This document shows positions 37,994-46,194 of a stretch of 64,000 bases of DNA, one piece after another. Position numbers and translations under genes: made by a program. Numbering within the stretch: position 1 is the stretch's first letter; every line of letters begins with the position of its first letter. The stretch is from Bradyrhizobium nivariense. GTDB taxonomy: Bacteria; Pseudomonadota; Alphaproteobacteria; Rhizobiales; Xanthobacteraceae. Location: assembly GCF_029846715.1 (NCBI RefSeq), contig NZ_JARVWW010000018.1, forward strand, positions 62,001 to 126,000, read 5' to 3'. Below the pieces are notes generated by a model. That model did no database searches, was not told the origin of the DNA, and saw nothing but the letters and a program-made list of their open reading frames with translations.

Positions 37994-38212
37994 CTAGCTC
38001 TCTGGCCTGAGATGCCACCGCCGCAACGCAACCAAAGCCCAGATCGCCTCGACCACGCCGAACGGCCAGGCCCCTTGCAGGAAGCCGTAAGCCGAACCGA
38101 GCATGCAGGACATCGCGAACAGCAACACGAACCAGTGGCTGCGGTCTTCCAGGGCGTAAGTGACCAGCATCGCCGTCACGGCGAACAGGCCAAATAGTGT
38201 CAGCGCATCCAT
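37994..38212 (-). CDS. Small integral membrane protein (72 residues)
   Basis: The function is unknown. The protein is nearly all membrane: ALTLFGLFAVTAMLVTYAL, FVLLFAMSCMLGSAYGFL and AWPFGVVEAIWALVALRRW form two to three helices with a positive C-terminus. The sequence looks natural for a membrane protein and lacks stop-rich shadows. It is divergent from ruvX, whose start lies 48 bp away. Confidence 0.75.
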   Translation of the reverse strand: MDALTLFGLFAVTAMLVTYALEDRSHWFVLLFAMSCMLGSAYGFLQGAWPFGVVEAIWALVALRRWHLRPES

Positions 38213-38259
38213 TGTTCCGGGTTCACTCCGTAGCGCGACGCGTGATATGCGCTAGTCCC

Positions 38260-38751
38260 ATGCCGGCTCTTATCCTGCCTCTCGTCGACGCTGCAACCCA
38301 CTGGCCCGAACGCGGCGGGTTGGTCGGCCTTGATCTCGGTACCAAGACCATTGGCGTTGCCGTCTCCAATCCGGACCGCCGGCTCGCGACCGGCGTCGAG
38401 ACGATCCAGCGCAAGGCGTTCAAGCAGGATGCCGCCCGGCTGCTCGCGATTGCCACTGAACGCAAGGCCGTCGGCTTCGTGCTCGGCTTGCCCATCAACA
38501 TGGACGGCAGCGAGGGCCCGCGCGCGCAATCGACCCGGGCGTTTGCCCGCAACCTCGCCGGCCTGACCGCGCTGCCGATCGGGTTGTGGGATGAACGACT
38601 GTCGACGGCTGCGGTCGAACGCGAACTGATCGGCATGGATGTCAGCCGCGCCAAGCGCGCCGAAGTGATCGACGAGCACGCCGCGATCTTCATCCTGCAA
38701 GGCGCGCTCGACCGCCTCGCCAATCTTCGCGCAGCCCCGGGGCCCGACTGA
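38260..38751 (+). CDS. ruvX: Holliday-junction resolvase-like protein RuvX
   Basis: RuvX (YqgF) is a 163-residue RNase H-like nuclease implicated in 16S rRNA 5'-end maturation and, in some species, junction resolution. GLDLGTKTIGVAVSNPDRR carries the first catalytic Asp, FVLGLPINMDGSEGPRAQS the second conserved motif, and WDERLSTAAVERELIG the Glu. The terminal acidic pair lies in VIDEHAAIFILQGALDRL. The start MPALILPL (38260) fits the family; upstream residues in the frame are non-homologous. It is followed after 3 bp by the AEC transporter gene. Confidence 0.92.
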   Translation: MPALILPLVDAATHWPERGGLVGLDLGTKTIGVAVSNPDRRLATGVETIQRKAFKQDAARLLAIATERKAVGFVLGLPINMDGSEGPRAQSTRAFARNLAGLTALPIGLWDERLSTAAVERELIGMDVSRAKRAEVIDEHAAIFILQGALDRLANLRAAPGPD

Positions 38752-38754
38752 TCC

Positions 38755-39678
38755 ATGGCCGTCGTGATCGCGGCGCTTCTCCCCGTCTTTATCCTCATCG
38801 TGCTCGGCGTCGTGCTGAAGCGCACCCTGATGCGGCTCGACACGCAGTGGCACGGGCTGGAACGGCTGACCTATTTCGTGCTGTTTCCGATGCTGCTGAT
38901 CCAGACGCTGGTGAAGGCGGACCTGTCCAGGGTGCCGGTGGCCGGCGTCGGCGGCGCGCTGCTGCTGTCGGCGCTGGCGATGTCGCTGCTCTGCCTTGCG
39001 CTCCGCCCGGCGCTGGCGCGCCTCGATATCGACGGCCCCGCCTTCACCTCGATCTTCCAGGGCGCGACACGCTGGCAGACCTATGTGGCGCTGTCCGTCT
39101 CCGCCAACATGTTCGGCGATGTCGGGCTCGCGCTGGCCTCGGTGGCAATGGTCGCGATCATTCCGCTGGTCAACGTCTTCAGCGTCGCGGTGCTGGCGCA
39201 TTATGCATCGCCGAAGAGACAGTCCGCGCGCGCGATCGTCATGACGGTGATCCGCAATCCCCTGATCTGGGCCTGCGCGATCGGGCTCTTCATCAACGTC
39301 ATCCATATGCCGCTGCCGAAAATCTGGCACGAGGTCGCGGATGCGCTCGGCCGCTCCTCGCTCGCCATCGGCCTGCTCGTCACCGGCGCCGGCCTGCAAC
39401 TCAAAGGCCTGCTCCGCCCGAGCGTGAGCGCGACGATCGGGGTGGCGTTCAAGCTCGTGCTGATGCCCGTGCTCGCGCTGGTGCTCGCCGCCTGGTTCGG
39501 CCTCTCCGGCGACAGTCTCGCCATCGTGGCGATCTGCGCGGCCGTGCCGTCCTCGCCCAGCGCCTACGTGCTGGCCCGCCAGATGGGCGGCGATGCGCCG
39601 CTGCTGGCACAGATCATCACGCTGCAAACCATTTTGGCGGCGATCACGATGCCTGTCGTAATAGCGTTGATGGCCTAG
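38755..39678 (+). CDS. AEC-family transporter (auxin efflux carrier-like)
   Basis: This 307-residue inner-membrane carrier has about ten hydrophobic helices. VVIAALLPVFILIVLGVVLKR starts the first half and VAFKLVLMPVLALVLAAWFGL lies in the second. Members export organic anions or auxin-like acids; the substrate is undefined. AAVPSSPSAYVLARQMGGDAPL is the conserved late-helix motif. It begins 3 bp after ruvX, so they are probably co-transcribed. It overlaps the CPBP protease gene by four bases at its end, tail to tail. Confidence 0.9.
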   Translation: MAVVIAALLPVFILIVLGVVLKRTLMRLDTQWHGLERLTYFVLFPMLLIQTLVKADLSRVPVAGVGGALLLSALAMSLLCLALRPALARLDIDGPAFTSIFQGATRWQTYVALSVSANMFGDVGLALASVAMVAIIPLVNVFSVAVLAHYASPKRQSARAIVMTVIRNPLIWACAIGLFINVIHMPLPKIWHEVADALGRSSLAIGLLVTGAGLQLKGLLRPSVSATIGVAFKLVLMPVLALVLAAWFGLSGDSLAIVAICAAVPSSPSAYVLARQMGGDAPLLAQIITLQTILAAITMPVVIALMA

Positions 39679-40439
39679 CTCCCCAGCCACATCGTCAGCA
39701 CCACTGCGGTCAGGTTGTTCAGTGCGTGCAGCGCGATCGTGAGCCAGAGCGAATTGGCGCGATACCGCATGTAGCCGAACCACAGGCCGATGGAGAAGAC
39801 CTCGGCGAGGAAGTACATGTCGTATTGCAGATGCACGACCGTCCACACCAGAGACGACAGGACGATCGCGCCGGGCACGCGCAGGAAGCTCGCCGACCAG
39901 CCGCGAAACAGGAATCCGCGCGCCAAAACTTCTTCCGACATCGGCGCGGCTACGCTGAAGGCGAGCAGGAGCAGGACTGCGGCGCCCTTGTCGCGGCCCG
40001 ATTTCAAGAGATCAGTCATGAAGCCCGGTGTCGCCTCGCGGCCCAGGGATCGCGATGTGACCTCCCAGGCCAGCACGATCACGATGAGGCCGACGGCGCC
40101 GAACAGGACCTGCATCCACGACGGCCAATGCAGCGCGAGGTAGCCGGTGAAGGATGCCTTCTTGATGCGGATGGCAAGCCACACCACAGCGAGCGTCGCC
40201 GGCAATCCCATGATGACGGATAACGCGAGCGCCGCGGGCTCATGGCCGACGAGCTGAAGCGAGGCGAGGTCCATCGGCAGGCCGCGCTGTACCACCAGCA
40301 GAACGATGGCGCCGATCTGCCCGACGAACATCGCCAAGAAGATGAGAAGGCCCCACAGTGCCGTGCCCCAGAACTTCCAGACACCCGGCGTCGCAGGCAT
40401 CTCGATCAGCGGCGGATGTTCGGGATTGAGGGAATCCAT
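39675..40439 (-). CDS. CPBP-family intramembrane metalloprotease
   Basis: This 254-residue membrane protein carries the Abi/CPBP catalytic motifs: EEVLARGFLFRG (Glu-Glu-x-x-x-Arg), VVHLQYD and HALNN, which together bind zinc inside the membrane. About seven helices are seen, beginning GTALWGLLIFLAMFVGQIGAI. Family members process membrane proteins or confer self-immunity to peptides; no peptide gene is adjacent. ATG 40439 is chosen since the frame further upstream is a shadow. The next gene upstream (AidB-like) ends 22 bp before. Confidence 0.88.
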   Translation of the reverse strand: MDSLNPEHPPLIEMPATPGVWKFWGTALWGLLIFLAMFVGQIGAIVLLVVQRGLPMDLASLQLVGHEPAALALSVIMGLPATLAVVWLAIRIKKASFTGYLALHWPSWMQVLFGAVGLIVIVLAWEVTSRSLGREATPGFMTDLLKSGRDKGAAVLLLLAFSVAAPMSEEVLARGFLFRGWSASFLRVPGAIVLSSLVWTVVHLQYDMYFLAEVFSIGLWFGYMRYRANSLWLTIALHALNNLTAVVLTMWLGS

Positions 40440-40461
40440 CAAAAGGCTTTCGTTGGGAGGC

Positions 40462-42105
40462 TCACGGCAGCGTCCGCTCCAGCAACGCGCGCACGTCGCC
40501 GGTCTCGAGCTCGACCGCGCCGTACATGCTGGGATGGGTCGTTGCGAGGCGCGTGGCGGCGAGGAGTTCGGCATGATGCGGCGTCACGCCATTGAGCGCC
40601 GCTGCGGCCGCAAGCAGCGCCAGCTTCTCGACCGCAAGGCGCGCGACGCGTTCGCCGTCGGCGCGCCGGAAAGTCTTGCCGATGAATGCGGCTGCCTCGC
40701 CTGCCCCTGGCAGGCCTTTTGTCTCGGCTGCAACGGATTGCAGCACCGCCATCGCCGCCTCCGGCTCGCGCGACAGCGCGCGGAGCACGTCGAGGCACAT
40801 CACGTTGCCCGAGCCTTCCCAGATCGCGTTGACCGGCGATTCCCGGTAGTGACGCGCCAGAATGCAGTCCTCGACATAGCCGTTGCCGCCGAGGCACTCC
40901 ATCGCTTCGTAGAGAAACGCGGGCGCGCTCTTGCAGGTCCAGTATTTGATCGCGGGCGTCAGCAGCCTCATGTAGGCCGCCTCAGCCGCATCCTGCGGCG
41001 TCCGGTCGAAGGCGCGGCAGAGCCGCATCACCAGGGCTGTGCTCGCCCCGACATGCAGCGCCATGTCCGACAGCACGGCCTGCATCAAGGGCTGATCGGC
41101 GAGATGCTTCTGGAACACGCTGCGGTGACGGGCGTGATGCAGCGCGTGCGCCAGCCCCGACCGCATCAGGCCGGCGGAGGCAATCGCGCAATCCTGCCGC
41201 GTCAGCTGCACCATCTGGATGATGGTGCGGATGCCCTTGCCTTCCTCGCCGACGGCTTCCGCATAGGCGCCGACGAATTCGACCTCGGAGGACGCGTTGG
41301 AGCGGTTGCCGAGCTTGTCCTTCAGGCGCTGGAACTGGATCGCGTTCACCGACCCGTCCGGCGCAAAGCGCGGCATGAAGAAACAGGTCAGCCCGCTATC
41401 GGCCTGCGCCAGCACCAGGAACGCGTCGCACATCGGCGCCGACATGAACCATTTGTGGCCGGTGATGCGATAGGCGTCGCCGTCACGCACCGCGCGCGTC
41501 ATGTTGGCGCGCACGTCGGTGCCGCCCTGCTTCTCGGTCATGCCCATGCCGAGCGTCATGCCGCGCTTCTCCCACCACGGCGCGAAGGTGGGATCGTAGC
41601 TCCTGGTCGACAGCACCGGCATCACGCGCGCGAGCAGGTCCGGCTGCATCGCCAGCGCCGCGACGGAGGCGCGCGTCATCGTGATAGGACAGAGATGGCC
41701 GGTCTCGACCTGCGTGGCCATGTAGAATTTTGCCGCACGAATGACCTCGGAGGCATCGCCCGTGGGCTTGCCATCCGCGGTCCACGTCGAATTGTGTACG
41801 CCGGCATGGGCGCTGTGCGCCATCAACTCGTGATAGGCCGGATGGAATTCGACCTGGTCGCGCCGATTGCCCTTGGAGTCAAAGGTGCACAGCTTCGGCG
41901 TGTTCTCATTCGCGACGCGCCCGCGATCGGCCATCGCGGCCGAGCCCCAATGCTTGCCGAACTCCAACAGCTCGCGTTCCGCCGCCGCACCGCCATTGGC
42001 TTTCACCGCCTCGACCAGCGGCCGATCCACGGCGAAGAGGTCGACGTCCTCGAACGGTGGCGACTGGTTGAAGACCTCGTGGGTCGCGAAGCTGGGCTGG
42101 GTCAT
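40462..42105 (-). CDS. AidB-like acyl-CoA dehydrogenase
   Basis: This 547-residue flavoprotein belongs to the AidB branch of acyl-CoA dehydrogenases. In E. coli AidB belongs to the alkylation (Ada) response and binds DNA. GMGMTEKQGGTDVRANMTRA is the FAD loop, GHKWFMSAPMCDAFLVLAQ follows, and AMECLGGNGYVEDCILARHYR with NAIWEGSGNVMCLDVLRAL are strong AidB marks. Neither ada nor alkB is nearby, so the repair role is a family inference. It is followed closely by the CPBP gene. Confidence 0.9.
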   Translation of the reverse strand: MTQPSFATHEVFNQSPPFEDVDLFAVDRPLVEAVKANGGAAAERELLEFGKHWGSAAMADRGRVANENTPKLCTFDSKGNRRDQVEFHPAYHELMAHSAHAGVHNSTWTADGKPTGDASEVIRAAKFYMATQVETGHLCPITMTRASVAALAMQPDLLARVMPVLSTRSYDPTFAPWWEKRGMTLGMGMTEKQGGTDVRANMTRAVRDGDAYRITGHKWFMSAPMCDAFLVLAQADSGLTCFFMPRFAPDGSVNAIQFQRLKDKLGNRSNASSEVEFVGAYAEAVGEEGKGIRTIIQMVQLTRQDCAIASAGLMRSGLAHALHHARHRSVFQKHLADQPLMQAVLSDMALHVGASTALVMRLCRAFDRTPQDAAEAAYMRLLTPAIKYWTCKSAPAFLYEAMECLGGNGYVEDCILARHYRESPVNAIWEGSGNVMCLDVLRALSREPEAAMAVLQSVAAETKGLPGAGEAAAFIGKTFRRADGERVARLAVEKLALLAAAAALNGVTPHHAELLAATRLATTHPSMYGAVELETGDVRALLERTLP

Positions 42106-42125
42106 CTCGTGTCCTCGGCGCGGAA

Positions 42126-42896
42126 TCAGTTCCGGCGCGGCTGGATCGGGAAATCATAGGCTGCCCCGCCTGCCCCCGGCAGGGAAAAATGCCACCACTC
42201 CTTCGAATAGTTCACAAAGCCTTGCTTCGCCATCGCAGCCACCAGTCGCCTGCGCCAGGCGCGCTGGTCCGGATTGATCGACGGTGCGGCGGTATGCCCT
42301 TTCACATCGGTGCAGTCGTAGCCGGTGCCCATGTCGACACTCCCCTCCGGCGGGCGCGCCTCGACCGGCGCCGTGCAATCGGCATAGCTTTTTGACGGGT
42401 CGTATTTGCCCGAATTGTCGGCTTTGAGATCGACCAGCGCGAGATCGAGCGCCGCGCCCGTCGAATGCTGCGAGCGGCTCGCGATGTAGCCGAGGCGGAA
42501 CAGCTCCGTCTTGGGAATTTTGGGATTGTAGCGCCGCTCGGCGGCGGTCTCGCGGCCGTTCTGCGACCAGTTGACCATGTCGAGCGAGGCCCGCGCCGGC
42601 CGGTAGCAGTCGAACATTTTGAGCGACAGGTTTTGCGCCGCCAGTTCCTGCTGAACCGCCTTCAGCCGCAGCCCCACCTCGCGCTTGACCACGCATTCGC
42701 CGGCACCGTAGCCGGCGAGCGGACGGCCGACGAAATTGTTCGAGGTGGCGTAGCGGATGTCCTGGACGATGCTGGGGTCGATGTCGCGCAGATAGACGAA
42801 ACTGCCGGGGAGCGATTGGGCGTGGGCTGGTGAGACTGTGATTATCGCAATAGTCGCAATTAGAAATGATTTCACGAGATCCATCCACATCGTCAT
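42126..42896 (-). CDS. Exported D-Ala-D-Ala dipeptidase (M15D, VanX-like)
   Basis: This 256-residue zinc peptidase should cleave D-alanyl-D-alanine or related dipeptides in the periplasm. The signal peptide (VKSFLIATIAIITVSPAHA) is followed by catalytic motifs SRSQHSTGAALDLALVDL, which has zinc His and Asp, and KEWWHFSL, which has Glu and His. The start is uncertain: ATG 42896 lies within a palindromic repeat, and GTG 42875 would give a cleaner leader. VanX-type resistance is not implied; soil bacteria use such enzymes for wall turnover. Confidence 0.88.
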   Translation of the reverse strand: MTMWMDLVKSFLIATIAIITVSPAHAQSLPGSFVYLRDIDPSIVQDIRYATSNNFVGRPLAGYGAGECVVKREVGLRLKAVQQELAAQNLSLKMFDCYRPARASLDMVNWSQNGRETAAERRYNPKIPKTELFRLGYIASRSQHSTGAALDLALVDLKADNSGKYDPSKSYADCTAPVEARPPEGSVDMGTGYDCTDVKGHTAAPSINPDQRAWRRRLVAAMAKQGFVNYSKEWWHFSLPGAGGAAYDFPIQPRRN

Positions 42897-43046
42897 GGCC
42901 GGGCAAGCCGTCCGACGGACGGCGTCGCTTCGGCTCGCCTATGCCCGGCCATCCACGCCCTTTTTGCGGCGGCAGTGCAAGAACGTGGATGCCCGGGACA
43001 TCTGGCGCGAAGACGCGCTTCGCGCTTCTGCCCGGGCACGACGGAG
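42889..43046. repeat. Palindromic intergenic repeat (GCCGGGCA type)
   Basis: ATGGCCGGGCA (42895-42905) and TGCCCGGCCAT (42942-42952) form a hairpin. Further arms GATGCCCGGGACA and TGCCCGGGCACGACG follow. It is a common Bradyrhizobium intergenic pattern and overlaps the start of the dipeptidase gene. Confidence 0.75.
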
Positions 43047-43130
43047 GAAGTCGGACTATCGGGGGATAACTCACCGCCCCGGCATTGGCCCTTGCCCCAC
43101 CCGCCATCCGCGCCTATAGCTCTCGCTTTA

Positions 43131-44078
43131 ATGACATCGAAATCGACCTTCGTCCTCGGCCACCGGCATTTGCTGGGCATCGAGGGCCTTTCCGCGGCCG
43201 ACATCACCGGCCTCCTCGACCTGTCCGAAGAATATGTCGAGCTCAACCGCCAGGTTGACAAGAAGCGCACCGTCCTGCGTGGACGGACGCAGGTGAACCT
43301 CTTCTTCGAGGCTTCCACCCGGACCCAATCCTCGTTCGAGCTCGCCGGCAAACGGCTGGGCGCCGACGTCATGAACATGTCGGTGTCCTTCTCGTCCATG
43401 AAAAAGGGCGAGACGCTGATCGACACCGCGGTGACGCTGAATGCCATGCACCCGGATATCCTGGTGGTGCGGCATCACGCCTCCGGCGCCGTGGAACTCC
43501 TGGCCCGCAAGGTCGACGGTTCCGTGGTCAATGCCGGCGACGGCGCCCACGAGCACCCGACCCAGGCGCTGCTGGATGCCCTCACCATCCGCCGCAACAA
43601 GGGCCGCATCGAGGGCCTCGTCGTCGCGATCTGCGGCGACGTGCTGCATTCGCGCGTCGCCCGGTCCAACATCATCCTGCTCAACACCATGGGCGCGCGC
43701 GTCCGTGTCGTCGGCCCCTCCACGCTGCTGCCGCCGGGGCTGGAACGGATGGGCGTCGAGGTCGCGCGCGACATGCGCGAGGGGCTCAACGGCGCGGACA
43801 TCGTCATGATGCTGCGGCTCCAACGCGAGCGCATGAACGGCTCCTTCGTGCCCTCGTCCAGCGAATACTTCCACTATTTCGGGCTCGACCAGAAGAAGCT
43901 CGCTTACGCCAAGCCGGACGCGCTCGTGATGCATCCCGGCCCCATGAACCGTGGCGTGGAGATCGACTCAGCTGTGGCCGACGGCGCTCAGTCCCTGATC
44001 CGCGAACAGGTGGAGATGGGCGTCGCCGTGCGCATGGCCGTGCTGGAAGCGCTCGCCCGCAACCTGCCGAACGCGTGA
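43131..44078 (+). CDS. pyrB: Aspartate carbamoyltransferase catalytic subunit
   Basis: PyrB (315 residues) joins carbamoyl phosphate and aspartate in pyrimidine synthesis. FFEASTRTQSSFELAGKRLG is the carbamoyl-phosphate site, SSMKKGETLIDT the Ser-Lys loop, and GDGAHEHPTQALLDALTI and MMLRLQRERMNGSF the aspartate-side motifs. The frame is open upstream into a repeat, but MTSKSTFVLGHRHL at 43131 begins the domain. Its stop (TGA) overlaps the next start as TGATG, so PyrB and the dihydroorotase-like protein should be made together. Confidence 0.95.
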   Translation: MTSKSTFVLGHRHLLGIEGLSAADITGLLDLSEEYVELNRQVDKKRTVLRGRTQVNLFFEASTRTQSSFELAGKRLGADVMNMSVSFSSMKKGETLIDTAVTLNAMHPDILVVRHHASGAVELLARKVDGSVVNAGDGAHEHPTQALLDALTIRRNKGRIEGLVVAICGDVLHSRVARSNIILLNTMGARVRVVGPSTLLPPGLERMGVEVARDMREGLNGADIVMMLRLQRERMNGSFVPSSSEYFHYFGLDQKKLAYAKPDALVMHPGPMNRGVEIDSAVADGAQSLIREQVEMGVAVRMAVLEALARNLPNA

Positions 44079-45385
44079 TGCCCATGTTGACCGATCGACG
44101 ACCCATCCTGCTTGCCAATGCCCGCGTCGTCGATCCCTCCCGGGATTTCGACGGTCCCGGCGACGTCCTGATCGCCGACGGCACCATCCGCGAGACCCGA
44201 CGCGGCATTGGAGCTGCCGGCGTCCCCGAGGGCACCGACATCGTCAACTGCTCCGGCAAGATCGTGGCCCCCGGCCTGATTGACATGCGCGCCTTTGTCG
44301 GCGAACCCGGTTTCAGCCATCGCGAGACGTTTGCTTCGGCGAGTCAGGCGGCGGCGACCGGCGGCGTCACCACCATCATCTGCCAGCCCGCGACCGAGCC
44401 TGTCATCGACAATTCCGCGACCGTCGACTTCGTGATGCGCCGCGCCCGCGACACCGCCATCGTCAATATTCTGCCGATGGCGGCGCTCACCAAGGGCATG
44501 CGCGGCGAGGAGATGACCGAGTTCGGCCTCCTGAAGGCTGCCGGAGCGGTCGCCTTCAGCGACGGCGACAGAAGCGTCACCAACGCGCAGGTGATGCGCT
44601 GGGCACTGACCTACGCGCGCGATTTCGACGCGCTGATCGTACATTATACCGAGGATCCCAAGCTCGTCGGCGAAGGCGTGATGAACGAGGGTGAGTTCGC
44701 CACGAGGCTTGGCCTGATGGGCATCCCGAATGCGGCCGAGGCCGTGATGCTGGAGCGCGACATGCGCCTCGTCGCGCTCACCGGCGGTCGCTATCACGCG
44801 GCTTCGCTGTCCTGCACGGATTCGCTCGACATCCTGAAACGCGCCCGCGATGCCGGGCTCCCCGTCACCGCGTCGGTCTCGATCAACCACCTCGCGCTGA
44901 ACGAGAACGACATCGGCCCCTACCGGACCTTCCTGAAGCTGTCGCCGCCGCTGCGCACGGAGGACGACCGCCGCGCGCTGGTCGCAGCCGTCGCCTCCGG
45001 CCTCGTCGACGTCATCATGTCCGACCACAATCCGCAGGACGTCGAGGGCAAGCGCCTGCCGTTCGCAGAGGCCGCGCCCGGTGCCGTCGGGCTCGAAACC
45101 ATGCTGCCCGCGGGATTGCGGCTCATGCATAATGGCGAGCTGGATCTGAAGATGCTGATCCGGGCGATGTCGACCCGACCGGCCGAGATCCTGGGTTTGC
45201 CCGGTGGGACCCTGCGCGCAGGCAGCCCGGCGGATGTCATCGTGATCGATCCCGATACGCCCTGGGTGGTCGACCCCGCCGATCTCAAATCGCCCTGCAA
45301 GAACACGCCGTTCGACGAAGCCCGCTTTACAGGCCGCGTGGTGCGCACCATTGTCGGCGGACGAACGGTGTACGAGCATGTCTGA
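44078..45385 (+). CDS. Dihydroorotase homologue lacking the HxH zinc motif (PyrC'-like)
   Basis: This 435-residue protein has the dihydroorotase barrel (GVTTIICQPATEPVIDN, SDHNPQDVEGKRLPFAEAAPGAVGLETM, GSPADVIVIDPD). Where active enzymes have the metal pair D-x-H-x-H (as in GLVDLHVHFREPG) this one reads GLIDMRAFVGEPG, so both His are gone. This matches the inactive PyrC' that acts as a structural partner of PyrB in Pseudomonas-type ATCase. It is coupled to pyrB, which fits. A catalytic PyrC should exist elsewhere. The symbol is left blank because activity is doubtful. Confidence 0.88.
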   Translation: MPMLTDRRPILLANARVVDPSRDFDGPGDVLIADGTIRETRRGIGAAGVPEGTDIVNCSGKIVAPGLIDMRAFVGEPGFSHRETFASASQAAATGGVTTIICQPATEPVIDNSATVDFVMRRARDTAIVNILPMAALTKGMRGEEMTEFGLLKAAGAVAFSDGDRSVTNAQVMRWALTYARDFDALIVHYTEDPKLVGEGVMNEGEFATRLGLMGIPNAAEAVMLERDMRLVALTGGRYHAASLSCTDSLDILKRARDAGLPVTASVSINHLALNENDIGPYRTFLKLSPPLRTEDDRRALVAAVASGLVDVIMSDHNPQDVEGKRLPFAEAAPGAVGLETMLPAGLRLMHNGELDLKMLIRAMSTRPAEILGLPGGTLRAGSPADVIVIDPDTPWVVDPADLKSPCKNTPFDEARFTGRVVRTIVGGRTVYEHV

Positions 45386-45447
45386 CCTGCAAGATCATGC
45401 GTGGCGTCTCTGTTCGACCGTCAGATGCAGCCATTGGAGATGCGGCC

Positions 45448-46047
45448 ATGGGGCTTGAAGCATTCCTGCCGGTGGCCTTCGTCATCGGCTACCTCCTCGG
45501 CTCGATTCCGTTCGGGCTGATCCTGACCAGGCTCGCCGGCACGCAGGATCTGCGCTCGATCGGCTCCGGCAGTATCGGCGCCACCAATGTGCTGCGCACG
45601 GGACGCAAGGGCCTTGCCGCGGCCACCCTGCTGTTCGATGCGCTCAAGGGTACTGCGGCCGTGGTGATCGCGCTTCGCATCGGCGGCCTCGACGCGGCAC
45701 TGCTGGCTGGGCTCGGTGCGTTCCTCGGCCATCTTTTCCCGGTCTGGCTCAAGTTCAAGGGCGGCAAGGGCGTCGCGGTCTATATCGGCATCCTGCTCGG
45801 CCTGATTCCGGCGGGCGCGCTGGTGTTCTGCCTGCTTTGGCTCGCGACCGCCTTCACCACCCGCTACTCCTCGCTTTCGGCACTGGTGGCCGCCTTCGTC
45901 ACGCCCCTGTTCCTGTGGTGGTGGTTCAGCGAACCTAAACTAACCTCGCTGTTCGTAGCGCTGACGCTGCTGCTGTTCTACGCGCATCGCGAGAACATCA
46001 AGCGATTGCAATCGGGCAAGGAAAGCCGCATCGGCGAGAAAGCCTGA
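45448..46047 (+). CDS. plsY: Glycerol-3-phosphate acyltransferase PlsY
   Basis: PlsY (199 residues) transfers the acyl group from acyl-phosphate to glycerol-3-phosphate, the first step of phospholipid synthesis. The membrane protein shows FVIGYLLGSIPFGLILTR, GSGSIGATNVLRTGRKG (substrate loop) and GHLFPVWLKFKGGKGVAVYIG, all conserved. MGLEAFLP at 45448 has GGAG upstream; the longer frame start adds unrelated residues. It lies 62 bp after pyrC', the same gene order as in other Rhizobiales. Confidence 0.93.
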   Translation: MGLEAFLPVAFVIGYLLGSIPFGLILTRLAGTQDLRSIGSGSIGATNVLRTGRKGLAAATLLFDALKGTAAVVIALRIGGLDAALLAGLGAFLGHLFPVWLKFKGGKGVAVYIGILLGLIPAGALVFCLLWLATAFTTRYSSLSALVAAFVTPLFLWWWFSEPKLTSLFVALTLLLFYAHRENIKRLQSGKESRIGEKA

Positions 46048-46194
46048 GCCGGAAAAAAGTACGGATACCGCCGCGCCTCTTCCGCATTATGTGCCAAATC
46101 CTGTTTGCAACTCTGCCCGACTCGCGGCCAGAGTGGCGAACGGGTTCCAGCCTGTCATCCTGACGGCGGAAATGTCGTTAGGCGGTTGCTCAGA

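Noticed and set aside
42126..42896. Vancomycin-resistance gene
   Set aside because: The protein is a VanX-like dipeptidase, but no vanH/vanA partner is present and it is exported; wall turnover is more likely.
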